From positions 17,405,221 through 17,469,220 of the forward strand of contig NC_092027.1 of assembly GCF_042242105.1 (NCBI RefSeq): DNA of 64,000 nt, read 5' to 3'. The DNA comes from Pempheris klunzingeri. Taxonomy: Eukaryota; Chordata; Actinopteri; Acropomatiformes; Pempheridae. Shown piece after piece: positions 24,555 through 37,925 of this stretch. The translations under genes and the position numbers were made by a program. The notes beneath the pieces are model-generated. The model had not been told where the DNA came from and made no database searches. It saw only the letters and a program-made list of their open reading frames with translations. How positions within the stretch are numbered: position 1 is the first letter of the stretch; every line of letters begins with the position of its first letter.

Positions 24555-24590
<36 letters not shown>

Positions 24591-25974
24591 CACACACACA
24601 CACACACATTGATTAACACACTCCTGTGCCCAGTGCACATTGCTGTTTGTTCATACATGTAAATGTGCTATTATCGGCATATTTTGATTCATGACTGTAC
24701 AGTGTACAACAAAACTGTATGTAAGCATGTTTCAAATGACAGTAACGAATTCTGACAAATACCAAACACACATTTGGACATTTAAAAGATGTGTGGTGTG
24801 TATAATTTAGATGGTTATGCATATGAAATACATATAAGAAGTGACAGTACATGAAACATGTGTCTGAGTATACCGTACATGAAACTGTATGTGGAATTTG
24901 TAAATATGTTGACTATATGTATGTAATTACATATGTGTGCACATTTATACTGTATATGCACATATGTCTGATATAGTATATACATAGTATATGTATAGCT
25001 ATGTTGTATCAAAAGAGAGGAGAAGACATACACACTGACACTGAAATATGACCTCCTCTTAAACTAAATTATTATTTGTGTGTGTGTGTCATGAAAGTCA
25101 ACATGGCAGTAAATCATCATTTAATCTACTCATATGGATTATAAGCAGAGTCAGTAGATTACAGAGGGATAGACGGGGACAGATGTCTTAATTACACACC
25201 TCTCTTATCTGCTTACAGACACACTCAAACACAGTACTTCATCATGCTTTCTCTTTCTATCTAACTATTTAACCATTTCTCCATCCACAGCGTCGCTCTC
25301 TCAACCCCCCCCCGCACACACAAAGAAGACCCGCAGAGTCACACGGTAGGTAGCTTCACCCTGTCTGCTCTCCCTCTCCGTCTACCATCCTCATGCACAA
25401 CCTCTCCTCCACCACAGTTTTTTTTTTTCACATTTGAAAGAACGAAACCCTCCTGAAAACCCTTAGCCCTCATTCATTCATCCATCCATTCAGTTTTTTC
25501 CTTCCTCCCTCCCTCCTTCCTTCCCTCCTATCTGTTTTCTGCTCTAGTCGCATGCACCCACCCCTTCTGATCAGCAGTGCAATCTGGAGCTATTGTTTTT
25601 AGCAGTCTGTATGCAGAGACGGCTCACACAAGCACACACACACACCTCAAACACCTGCCTCACTGTATAAAACTGAGGGCCTTTTGTAGAGACGCCAACA
25701 ATTCCTGATACAGTGCGTGTGTGATAATGGAGCTGAAAAAGCCAAAGGAGGCATGCTTGACGTGCAGTGAACCCACATTGTTCACAGAACACTCCAGTCC
25801 ATCAATTTGATGTATGATGCATGTGCTGTGATGGTTCTAGGTCGCATATGTCCTGTGACCAAACCATCATCCATCACCGGAAATATACACACATTAACAC
25901 ACACAAGCATATGTGGACTCCATATTCTCCTGATGCAATCCTGCTGATACACAGAGGAAGAATAGATCTTTGCT

Positions 25975-26022
<48 letters not shown>

Positions 26023-26890
26023 CTGTGGCAGTGACCATGCCGCTCTGGCTAAGCACTGCAGTGAAAGAGGACAAGCCCCAGTTGACCAGCCCCATGGGGT
26101 TCAATGTGGTCGGGCCAAATTCAGCGCTCCCTCCCTGCCCTTAGGATGCTGACCCAAGCTAGTCCTCTACATCCACTCCTTCTTCCCACAGGCACTATCA
26201 CCATCCCTCTGCCCCCTCTAAAACCAAGCACCAGTCAGCCACCAGCCTCAGTCTACAGTCTAACCCACATCCATCCTCCAGCCCCAGCCTCCTTCTCCTC
26301 TTCCAGCAAACCCAGCTCGCAGCCTCTCTTTTGGGTGCAGGGTGGGACTGTGAGGCTCCCTTCCTACTCTCGCACCTAAAAGGATGGAGCGATGGTGAGA
26401 GATAAAATGAAGAGAAAAAATGAAGAGAGTCTTGGCTCAGCTTACCGGCTGGGCGTGCAGGAGGGGAGGGTGATGCCTCTGACTCTGCTCTTCCTTCCTT
26501 CTCTCTGGACCGAGGTGAAACACAGATGGATGCAGGGAACAAAAGAGAAGGACAGTAAAGAGACAAAATGCAGACACCGGCGGCTGGTGGCTAGTGAGAG
26601 AATGAAGCGAGGAAAGAGGCGACAGAGGATGCAAAAAAAAAGGAGGGAAAAAGTCCTTTGGCTGCTTTTCTCTGTCTTCCTTGGAGAGACTCCTTTATCC
26701 TTGTGAGCCAGAGGGCTGTGGATTCACCTAAACACTGAGCACACGCACTGCCTCACGCCACACAGCCCTCCCTCTTCCTCTCTCTCTCTCCGCACTAAAG
26801 ACAGCAGCTGTTGGTCTATGGGAAATAGAACGCTATGTCCCCCTCCCTCTCCCCTTCTCCTCCTACCTCGCTCGCTCACAAAGACCCCCA

Positions 26891-26926
<36 letters not shown>

Positions 26927-27005
26927 TCAGCATGTTCTCACAACACCCCCTCCCCCTTTGACTAACATCTCCCACTAGCCTGCTGGCAATAAGAGGAGGG
27001 GGCAC

Positions 27006-27041
<36 letters not shown>

Positions 27042-30000
27042 CTGTGCATTTGTGTGTGCGTGTGTGTTGCAGAGCTGTATTGTGTTTGACATTGTTTCAG
27101 CAGCAGAGTGACTTTTTCTGTCCACACGGTGTGAAAGTGAATCATGGTGAGTAAGGATGTGCAGCAGGGTATTTTTGCAAACTGTGTGGGTGACTGCCGA
27201 GCATCATTTGCCACTGTGCTGCAGAGGGGAAGGAAACTCACATTATTTGTGGTTATAGGCAGTGTGAGGCTGTTTATACAAACAGAGCAGAGCATCTATG
27301 AGCAGAAATGAGCCGACATGTACGACATGTTCACTATAACTGGCAACTTCTTTGTGTTTGTTTGCGTTCACGCTCTGTGCTGGTCACTCAGTATGAATCT
27401 GATGTGGTGAAAACTCCCATTAGGACCCTCACTTCACTTCACTGCACTTCACTTCAGTTAAGGGTCGCAGCCTGAATGAAAGGGCATGGTTAAATGAGCC
27501 GTGGATAAATTGTCACTCTGTGTACATTTGTGTGTAGGGATATGTGTGTGTGTGTGTGTGTGTGTGGTGGGGGTTACAGAATGTCTATTGTCCAGTGGTC
27601 TTGCACCCAGACCAGTCCTTATGGCAGCCCACCCAGGGGACTGGAACAGAGTTAAAGAGCTGAAGGCCAAAATGCTGCCATGCAATGCTCAACCACCGTT
27701 TGTATGACAGCCAAATGTAGACTCAGGTTAGGAAGACCTGGAGTCCAACTGAGAGGAGTCCGGTTGATGAACCACTGGAGACATTGTTAATATTTGAACA
27801 GGTTGTTTGGTAACTTAAAGATGCAATCAGACTCCAAAGTCTGAGATTGAGATTTTTCGACTCTCGTCGCTTCTATGGAAGACCGTGCCAAAAGTTACAC
27901 ATTTGTGCATGAAATACCAATTGAAGGTTCACACAAAGTTCATGTGCGCTGAACTCTAATTTGGCCACTCAAAAGAAAGGTTGTTTGTTGGCCTCTGAAA
28001 AAAAAAAAAACATCATCCAATGTGTCTGTCAGCAACACTGCACGGAGTGGATGAGCTGCTATGCGGCCATGGTTGGTCATGAGGGTACAATTACCTGTGT
28101 ATAACGACTTGCTATATAGCTGAATAGCAGGGTAGTTGTATGTAGCACATCTGAGTAGTGGTTTGACACTTGTTTGAGGACGGATGCCTTATTCCTCTAA
28201 AGTTTGAAATGCTCATATCATTAATGTCATGTAAAGTTAATTTATCAATTAATTCAGTTCAGATGCATCAAAGGCTTACATATGGTGTAGATTATCAGAA
28301 ACACAGGCTCTGTGGTGTTTGCTAAACCAAAATGAAAAGCAGAGGAAGAGTTTATTGTCTAACAATAAATATGAGCCTTCCTGTTTTTGTGGTTGCGTCT
28401 GAGAAGTGGATCTTCTGACTGCTATTTTCACATCACTAAAAACATTGTCCAGCATTGCTAAACAGACTTCAGATAGGCGGCTTGTAATCGGATGCAAACA
28501 ATAGTTATAGTTAGAAATAGTTTTGTTTTCACCTCAACTTCCCTGTGATAGAATACTATTAACATCTTGTTAGAAACATTAGAAAAGTATACAGAATGTA
28601 CTAAGCTTATAATGAACTTAATATGTCTGGAAACTTACAGTTGAGTGAGAAAAAGACATTTAGGTGCAATATATTTAAACCACATACATAGACACACATT
28701 CAAAGAAAGTCTGAGTTAAGGGTAGAACTACATATACCAGAATGCACCTGTGCCATCCATAGTCCATCACAGAGGAAAAGATGCATAGAAACATGGAAGA
28801 GGTGCTGCAGTGGTTGACACCCTCCTGTTAGCTGCCAGCTGAGCGCCACAAAGATGAAAGGGCGGTAAAAGATAATGACGGGAGAGGCAGAATAGACAGA
28901 ATAGGGAGCACTTCGTTTTGGAGTTGCGTGACTGTGTTTGAGAGCGCTTCGGGTTTTTATTTAACACACGCTGGGACACGAGTTTGCCTCCACAGGGATG
29001 TCAGATGAGGCAGAGGAATAGAGGAGAACCAGAGACTGTTAGTTTTTCATAAGTCGCTGAAGCTCACTGAGTGGGAGGTTATTATAAAACTAGTGTGACT
29101 CTCATTATAACAACCTCAGTCTGTTATGATGTTGTACAATTGTAAGTTACTATATGTGGAGTGTGGAGCAGGTCAGGTAGACATGTGTACCTGACATTAT
29201 CATTAGATATCATCTCCTGAAAGCAACGTTTGCACCCATTTCCTGCACACTAACGAGTTATACAGTGGATTTAGCCTGCTTGTCTTATGTAGCATCACTG
29301 TGGAAAAGGTCTTTTAAAAAGTCAGTAGGCCGGTAGGTTTGTCCTGTCTGTTCAGGTGCTGCTGCAGGCCCTGAGGATTTATCCTGAAATTTGAGGCTTG
29401 AGCAACACATGAATGGTGGCATCTGTTGGATTTGGTGCGCAGCAGTTCAAACATGATGGCCTGAGCTTTCCACAGGGCGTTTCACACATCGACTCATTGT
29501 CTCATCTTACCCATATGATCAGTGTTGCCATCCTAATTTCCTCTTTTGAAAGGGCCTCCAACATGGACTGAGATCACTTATTAAGTCAGTGCATCAGAAT
29601 CTGGAAGGGTTTCAAACAATGAAATACTCCAGTTCCACAGTTGTAGCAAATGCACCACCCCTAATAACTCAAATATGCACAGGACCAGATGTTCTCTGTG
29701 AAACAAGAGGGAGGGTGGTGAGTTGCTCCTATTCTCTGTGAATAAACATTACTTTGATGTGAGGCCTTGTACTGTACCCTCCTGACCAGCTGAATCCTAG
29801 CCAACAGATAAATTGGTCACATCTCACCACACTGTGAAATTCACGCCAGTATCTTTCCGTGCGTGTGTGTGTGTGTGTGTGTCTGCCAGATTGAACAGCA
29901 CATACTGCAGACCCCAGCTGAGACACATGATCATCACCTGATCTTGGTGCGTTGCTCTGAAAGACGACGGCTCTGCAGTGAAGGAGACTAAAATGAATAA

Positions 30001-31446
30001 ATAACTCGTATCCAAGGATACTGAGGCAGGATGGTGAGTTAAGTCAATTTGCATAAGCTTCTAGGGAAAGTTTGCCTCCAGAAAAACCTACTGTATGCAG
30101 TCTCTTAGTACATAAATATGAATTAATGATTGCTAAACCATTCATTAAGTTTAATTGAGGTTTCTGTTTCATTCTCTTTGTCTGATACCATAATACTCTA
30201 AATTCTCTAAACTCTAAATTTCATATCAGCTGTGAAATCAAAAGCTTTTTCAGTTTGATTGCCCGTGTCGGTGAAAAAGGGGACAAGCTGTCTATTCAGA
30301 CCCAGCCTTAAATATGGGAAAGTGGTAGAGAGGTATGGAGGTCTTTTTTAGCTGAAATATTAATACCTGAGCATTATTGCCAACCAGTATAAGGTGGAGC
30401 ACCTTGGATTATTTATACAGTGTCTATTATTTTTTAGGTCAGTTGTCCCATCCTGCTTGCCGTTGCAGTGAATGGCAGAGGCCGCCTGTGGTGTGTGAGC
30501 CAGTCCCCGGATGAGTTGAGTCTTTATGAAGCCACGCTTTATGAATTATGTGGAGAAGTAAAGTGCACTTGCTTCAATGAGGTGAAACACAGTGAAAGAG
30601 CAAGTTGCGAAAAAAAAATCAAAGCGAGGACACTTATTTCAAGAGGAATTTCTACAGGAATGTCATGAGCCAAAAGAAGCACATATCTGCACGGATCTAA
30701 CAAAAGAACATGGGGTGGTCTTTAATTAAGATGACTCTGAGTGTTCAGTTTTAAGGAATATTTGGATTAGAACAGTATAGTGGTTTCATAGAACAGCATT
30801 CCTATAATGCATAGCTTTGCATTAAAGTGAGACTATTTGCTGAACAGAAATCATTATAAATGCCGAAATGAATCGTGTAATAGTAGAAAGGACGAATCAT
30901 TAAGTCAGTGAAGTCACTAATGTCAGTAAAGTCATAACACAGCAACACCTGCCTAAATGTTGCTAACATTAGCAAACATTAGCCACCATAAGCTACTGGT
31001 CATACCAGACTGAGAAAGGATCCATCTTATTGCTTACAATAACTAATCAGTTGCTTATTGACATCTGCCGTCAACCATTTCAGGCCAAAAGTGTTATAGC
31101 CACATTGTTAACATGCTCCAATCATTCAAGTTGTTTAAAAAAATTGACCATGTGAGAAAAATTGTATAAAACATCTTGTGGCTTCAGGGGGAGCAGTGTG
31201 AAGTCTGATGAACCGCCTCATGTGATGTCACGTGAGGCAGCGTAGTATGGGGCTGAAGACAACAAGCGTGAAAATCAAACAAATGTGGAGATGTGGTGTT
31301 AGTCAAAGTGAGCTCACCAGCCTGCTGCTCATCTCCACTCGAGGCTACATTAGCGGACAAGTTGCATTGTGGGTTTTGACACAGAAGATGACTGTGTGGA
31401 ATATCTCAGGTTCTGCTGCATCGATTTTGATCTGGTAGTCTGCACT
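22551..31446. other. noncoding region rich in microsatellites
   Basis: No gene is recognised. Simple repeats include (GA)n 24261-24289, (CA)n 24558-24608, (GT)n 25977-26021, (AC)n 26892-26924, (TG)n 27009-27038 and 27541-27566, and (TG)n 29862-29882. TTCC-type pyrimidine repeats lie at about 25497-25530. TTAGCA-type words recur near 30958-30990. The long open frames here are mostly dinucleotide repeats read as THTH or CVCV. Confidence 0.5.
26446..26700 (-). other. weak candidate for a cyria 5' noncoding exon
   Basis: On the minus strand, pyrimidine-rich sequence ends in CCCAGCCG|GTAAGC, a good donor at 26440-26445. It lies upstream of the cyria coding exons in the right orientation. Nothing else supports it: the start is unknown and no promoter element is clear. 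Confidence 0.15.
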
Positions 31447-31778
31447 AAAGGTGCAGTGCGTAGGATTTAATGGTATCTAACGGTGAGATTGCCAATTGCA
31501 ACCAACTGAAAACCCTTTAGCTTACCCATTCCTAGCTGAGTGTGTTGGAGAAGCTACAGTGGCCGACAAGGATTTTCTTGTACTCCACTTCAGTGTAAAA
31601 ACTGCAAAGGCCCTAGCTTGTCCATCCGGGCTGCTGTAGAAACATGATGGTACAACATGGCGGGCCGTGTGGAAGACGATGTTTAGGTGATTATACACTG
31701 CTGTAAGCATATTTCTGAATATAATATTCCATTTCTGCCTATAGATCCCTGTAAATTATGCACACTGTACCTTTAAAG
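31447..31778. mobile_element. MITE with terminal inverted repeats
   Basis: The left end reads AAAGGTGCAGTGCGTAGGAT(TTA). The right end, reverse-complemented, reads AAAGGTACAGTGTGCATAAT(TTA), giving about 23 bp of inverted terminal repeat with a few mismatches. Internal phrases such as GATTGCCAATTGCAACCAAC and GAAACATGATGGTACAACAT are those of a widespread fish MITE. It has no ORF and depends on a transposase elsewhere. I could not fix the target duplication. Confidence 0.7.
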
Positions 31779-33169
31779 ATAATCACTGTGAACATGCTCA
31801 GTGATCTGAAATCAATCATTATTTTGTGTGTTTCACTCAGTCAAAGGACGCCTTATTCCTCTAATCAAAGCACAGAATATCTGAAGCCTGGACCAGTCAC
31901 GTTGCACTACAGACGTCCGCACTGAAGCCCACACACTCCCTCCATGACTCTCACTGGCTAAATGTTAGACTTCTATATCGATGAGTACGTGGGCAGCTGG
32001 TGAGCTGGCATCATGCAGACACTACTCACAGTGTCAGGATCGAGAAAATGAGTGTTATCAGTGTGGACCAGCCTTGGCTTTTGACATGGAAAGTAAATGT
32101 TGTTGGAAAGTGTTCTGTCTCTTGGTAACATTACCTTAACCTGACATACAAGCATCCCCAATCACAGATGCATTCATGTGCCTCTCCTCGCCATCCTCTC
32201 TCCAATCTCCAGCCTCTCCTCCCTCGCCCCACCTCTCCCTCCCCCCGTGCCTATTTCTGTCTTCTTATTTGGACTCATTGACAGAAGTGTGGTAGCTCGA
32301 CAAACCTCCCCCCCCAACGCCACCACCACCACAACCTCCATCCTCTGTCCTCCTCTATCCTCCTCCCATCTCACCCTGCTGTTACTGTCGCTGTGGTCTC
32401 CCTGCCCCTGCAACACCCCCGCCGAGCTCGCGTGGTTAGTACAGTCTGCCTGTGCTCTCTCCTTATAAGGGCAAAATACATTGACAGAGGCAGAGAGAGG
32501 GGGCTGTACCAGCACATGCAGGCAGGTAGGGGGACAGTGGCTATGACAGGAGGAGGAAAGAGAGAGAGAGAGAGAGAGAGAAGCAGAGATTGGGAAACAG
32601 TGAGCAGGGAGGAGGAGGAGGGATGAAGATGGAAAAGGAGAGAGGCTGATGGGGATTGTGTGCTAAGAAGAAGGGTTCGACTGAAGCTTTGTGGCTTTCG
32701 AAAGCAAACAGCAAATTTTTTTGTTGCGGCCTGTGTCAATCAATTTTTCAGTCTCACAGAAAAAGATATTTCAAGATCTAGTTTTTCTCCCTGAATTTCA
32801 TTTCATTTACAGAAAAGCGTGTTGGCTATACAGCAACTTTGAGCTTTGCCTGCGTCGTGGCAACAATGACTGTTATCAGCATCATCGTTATTTAATCACC
32901 TCCTTTAATCACCACCTTCTCCTCCTCATCATAATCATCACATTGATCATATGGCCTAATCGTCATCATATTTCACATAAATAAATGTGTGTGTGTGAGT
33001 GTGAACATGTGTTACTTTACAATCAATTAAGGTTATACGCTGCTTCACTCACCACCAATAAAGTATCGATCAGCTATACAAGATGCAATCAAACAAAACA
33101 TTTTGTATCCATTAAAATCAGAAATGATCAATATGCATTTTCTAATAAAAGGCCAATATTGACCTGAAA

Positions 33170-33660
33170 CATTAAAGGGGCATACCAGCATTTTAGCATT
33201 TCAAAAGACACATGAAAAACAAATGGCGAAAATCAATGTAATCCGTACAGTAATAATATGGGTAAATCTCCAAAAACGCTGGGTACCACACTTCCCGTAA
33301 TGCAACTTGAACATTTATTTTAATTTGCCCGGCCTACATCTTTCAAACTCCACAAAAATGAAGCATAATTAGTAACCGACTTCAGGAACTCCTCCTGCCA
33401 ATCAAATTTACTGAAAAGAGTACCCCAGCGATTTAGCATTGTTCTCCTATAGTATCACGGAATTTATGATGGACAGATTGAAAAATATATCAGAATCAAT
33501 GCAGCAGAACTATATAGTTCTTTTTTTATTCCACACATTGTTCTTCCTGGTCAAAATCTACCGCCTACATTACCCACAGTGCAACTGCACAATGGTAATG
33601 CTAGTAGCAGCTAATGTAGCCTTGAATCTCTAGCCTGAGGCACCGGCTACAGATGTCTAA
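33170..33660. repeat. dispersed repeat, possibly two facing copies
   Basis: AAAGGGGCATACCAGCATTT then TAGCATTTC at 33174 and AGAGTACCCCAGCGATTTAG then CATTG at 33418 are variants of one phrase. CTACATTACCCACAGTGCAACT at 33566 also matches 330-352 of the window. CTTCCCGTAATGCAACTTGA at 33289 is similar in reverse sense. This suggests one or two copies of a fish MITE-like family. Borders are uncertain. Confidence 0.45.
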
Positions 33661-33884
33661 TTAGCTCACTTCTTCCTAACCCCACACCTACAGACTTTCC
33701 TTCATTTTCGAGCTTGAAATGACTCGGGTGATCATTTTGCACAGCTCCGTCTGGAGCCACAAAAGGCTTTATACAGCAGTATTCACATTTGTAGTGGTGC
33801 TTCTGGTGCAACAGACTTTCAATCAAGCCCAGTTACAAAGTTCAGTATCTTTTGGAGTGTGGTAGAGTGTTTAGTTTTTCCCCG

Positions 33885-33922
<38 letters not shown>

Positions 33923-35623
33923 GTTCTGTTGGTTCAGCTGGAGGATTTCTCAGCGTCACACCTCCTGTGTAGCAGGAGGCCTGGTCTGTCTGTGAGGACT
34001 GGGCAGGTGCTAATTGGGCCTGAAGCTTCTGAATGGAGGCGCCTGCCATGAATGGAGGTGAATGTGTAGAGGGGCCCCATGTGATCCATGTGTGTTTGCT
34101 CAGTGTGTGCACGACACACCAGCGTCAGCAGCGCCACAGATTGCATAAACACACCTCCTCTGTGTATCTCTCTTACTTAAGTTAAATAGACCCCTCACTT
34201 TGTCGCACACGGAGAGATGACACCCCTCTGGGAGTGATGCAGGAAGAGAGATGCAAATCCATTTAGTCACAGGTCCCTAAGTGGAGTAAAAGGCAGAAGG
34301 GGAAGAAAAGGGAATTAAACCAACATAGCAGCCGGCTGCTAAGTGTGTCAGCATCTACGAAAGGAGGCGGGGGCGTCGGTAATGGTGTGGGGTGTGTGTT
34401 TGTTTCGGCGTATTATCAGTATAAAACATCTGCTCTTGATAATCTTTACCAACCTGTAGGCAATACTTCATTCACTGTGAGTAATTCCCCCATAGGGACA
34501 AAAACTCAACCCCCCCTAAGGCAGGCGCAGCTGAGTAGATCTTAGAAAATAGATCAGATGAATAAATATCATCTTGATTCGGAGGGAGTTTGGAGATAAG
34601 CCTTTTCTCACCATCTCTGCTCTCAAGACTATATAACAGTGAAGCGTCTCCTCCTATCTCTCCATCGCGTCTCTCAATCGGCATTCCCTTTGAAGGAATT
34701 AGGAAATGAAAACTGTTGAGAGGGAGATGAGTCTTGATAGCTCTCCCTGGTGTGCCGGTTATGTAAAGCGGCTGTGATATAACCCAAGAGGAGAGATGGA
34801 GTTTGTGGGATGAGTAAGTTGAAGGACGTGCAAGAACGAGGTCACAGATTTACACTGATGGAGATTCGCTGACAGGAGGAGTGTACGCCTGCATATGAAC
34901 AGGGAGCGTTCCTCTGTGGGACGGAGGCTGTAGTTTAAAATGTGGTGACATTAAAACACCATATCTTCTTTTCCCAAGATCCAGAAAAGTTGAAAAGGAC
35001 ATTTCTCCCACACAAAATTACACTTAGACAGACAGCAACCATATAAAGATCCTCATACCTAGAATGCAACACTTTTCAAGCAACAGGCCTTTGAGCCTGT
35101 CCTCATCTACTAAATCAAATATGGTATTTTGGGCAGCATAGTTTTTAATGAGATACACAGAGATTATTTCTGCAGCTACTATGGTCCTTTTCATTGTGAA
35201 GTTGTGCACAATATATCATATATAATGCTAAAGTTTCTAGTAAAGTTGTTTCTTATAATGTCACACACAGCTTGGCTCCTTTAATCCTGTAAACTAAAGC
35301 GAGACCCTTTTGGTTTGTGAATTACCGGATGATTTTACATCTGGCCACCAACATATGGACGAATGCGAAACCAAAACCTTCGTTTTATGGGTCACAAGTC
35401 AAAAAGTTTGTGCAACGCCACATTACTGTATGGCAACAACAAGTTTTCCATTGGTCCAAAGTGAAATGTGACGCACAGTCAGATGAGGCACAGTGACCAC
35501 AGTCGCACAGTTACTGGGTAAAAAGAACAGGTTCACACATTATTTGCGTATGTGTGTGCGTCAGTGCCAATAGGGCAAGCTGCAGGGGTGGGGGTGGGGT
35601 GCCCCAGAAATTGGCCATTGCCC

Positions 35624-35624
35624 C

Positions 35625-35661
<37 letters not shown>

Positions 35662-35755
35662 TTTATTTATATATATTTTCTTAACAAAGTTACAACGTGC
35701 TTTACAAAACAAAGTAAAACCAGGGACAAGGATAAAACCAAAGGATAAAAGCACA
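35624..35755 (+). repeat. (TAA)n with adjoining retroelement-like sequence
   Basis: A TAA repeat (35625-35660) runs into CTTTATTTATATATATTTTC, AACAAAGTTACAACGTGCTT and TACAAAACAAAG. The combination of ATT-type repeat, TTTATTTATAT and GTGCTTTACA is a known fish dispersed-repeat end. The parent family cannot be named from this piece. Confidence 0.5.
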
Positions 35756-37784
35756 TAATAACGACCTAACCCTGGCCCTTCCCCCATGTTGGGCGCGCAC
35801 ATGGACAGCGACAGACTAGTGAAAGAGGAGGGAGGAGAGCCAGAGAGAGGATGGAGGGATGCCAGCATGTCTTCCCCCTGGCACCTAGATGATCCTCATG
35901 CCCTGCCTGCCTGCTGCACCCTCTTTGTGCAGATCCATTTAAACACTATCAGTTGAAAACAGATCCTGGATTACCACAGCTCTGGGGATGAGTGTGCATA
36001 TTCCCTATACATCCATAGGAAGAACAACTCCACCTCCCGCTCTGTCTCTTCGCACACAGACACTCACTGTACTGTTCATCCCGCCATGTCTCCATATGTG
36101 TCTAGACTGGAGTTTCCCACTAACCCTTAGTCGTCCAGGCCTCTCCTCTCCCCCTGAGGCTGAGCTGATTAACAGTAATAGGGAACAACAATGCATGATA
36201 ATGTGAATTATAATGGACCAGTGGAGGCGGTCTTTGGCCCCCACGCTCCATATGAGGGCAATGGCACAGTAATGGTGAACATGGGCCCTGCAGGGACAGG
36301 CTAGACAAAGACAAAAGCATGTCAGACTATAGGTTAATATAAGTGGAAAGGACAGGGGAGGCCTGGGGGGGTTTGTACCCTCAACATGGTCTATACTCAT
36401 AAAGATGAGGAAATGAGTTTATTTTGAACTGTAAATATGCTCGTGCCTGCCAGTGTACACACACTAGCACAATGAGGTCATCCTGCAGCTCCCACGTTCA
36501 TATTGTTATGCTTCAAAAAAGAATGGCACTCAACCTAAAAACACAGCGTCCTCTGGTTCCTGAGAAGTTGGCATTTTAGAGATTATGTGGTTTTTGCTCA
36601 AGAGCTGCCAAGTGTGGTCACAGCGTTTTGTTTTTGCAGCAGCCACAGCAGTGCCTTGGCCTCCTCTCTCCTCCTCCCTCACCTCCTTTCCGATAGCCAG
36701 CTGTTGTTCAGCCGTCCCCGTCCTCCCCTCCGTCCCTCTCTTTGGCCAGAGCTCTGGGCCAGTTACAACCAGACGGCGATCAGTTGGGAGCAGGGTTGGG
36801 GGGTGAGCTTTGCGGTGGAGCAGGGGTGTTTAGAGACATACACAGTGCAGTGAAATGACTTAAAGGACCTAAGAGAACACACACACTGACTCTAAGATTG
36901 GAGGTTTTATCCCAAGTGGCTCCCCACTTGTCTCACTAAGGAGAGGTGAAGAGGTCAGGCTATTTACTCTGGAGAGGATCCCTCTCTGCCTTTGGTCCAA
37001 ACACACACACACTCAGAGACAGAGTTTGTCCCCTTTCACCTCATCTATCACTCAACAAATTGGACTCTGTCTCCCATGCAGTATGCGGTGTCTGGTTTTA
37101 AGGAGCTGCAAGAGATGGAGCCGACAGCTGACCGATATGAATGAGACTCATCGGCTGATATATTCTCTCACTCTCTCCAGCTCTTTCACACTCCATTTTC
37201 TCACTTCTTCTTTCTTTGTCCTGCTCATTTCTCCCAGTATTTCTATCATTCTCCCATTGATGGATGATGGCTGGCGGGGTTGCGGGCTGATGCTGAAATT
37301 TGTGAAGAAATCAAAGACCCAGTGGAAGAATTAAGGCCGGTATTAATCACCCTGCTTTGTTAACCCACGTGGGACTGTTTTCCACAGGATTTGTACTGTT
37401 TTGAGAGTGTGTAAATAGTGTGGACAGACAGAGCCTCGTGATTTGGCACCATATTTCTTAGGAAAACACATACTTGCTCATCCATGCAGAAGAAGATTCA
37501 AACACGGGATTAAAATTCAGTGATTCTGATTTTAGATTAAGTCTTAAATTTATGAAAATAAATGTTAAATCATCTTGAAATCTCTAAAAAAATTTAAAAA
37601 AATAAGAAGGTATACATTTAAACCCAGTTCCTATATGTTGAAGACACAGCATGTATCCCAAACATCTGATGTTGCTGTGGAGAGAGTAGAAGGCAACAAA
37701 CACATATGTCAGGCAGGAATATGTCAGGAAAGAAAACAAGAAGAAAAACTCCATTAGTTTTCCGTTCACTGTTCATCACACACA

Positions 37785-37925
37785 CTTCACACCCCAGCCA
37801 AAACGTATGCGAGTTTCTCCCCTCTGGCAGGCACTGCGGGATGCTGGAAGCCAAAGCAAGCAGACAGAGGAACTGTTTCTTCCCACAGGACATCGCACTC
37901 ATGAACAGCTACCTCAGCTTTGGGA
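37785..37925 (+). pseudogene. LINE reverse-transcriptase ORF remnant (C-terminal end)
   Basis: One frame reads SQNVCEFLPSGRHCGMLEAK, ASRQRNCFFPQDIALMNSYL. The pattern LPSGR...(A/R)xxRxxNxFFPxxIxLxN is the C-terminal signature that follows the reverse transcriptase of several fish non-LTR retrotransposons. The open frame runs 37706-38092, but only this part looks retrotransposon-like. T-rich sequence at 38200-38300 could be the 3' UTR. No reverse-transcriptase catalytic motif is present, so it is a 5'-truncated dead copy. Confidence 0.5.
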
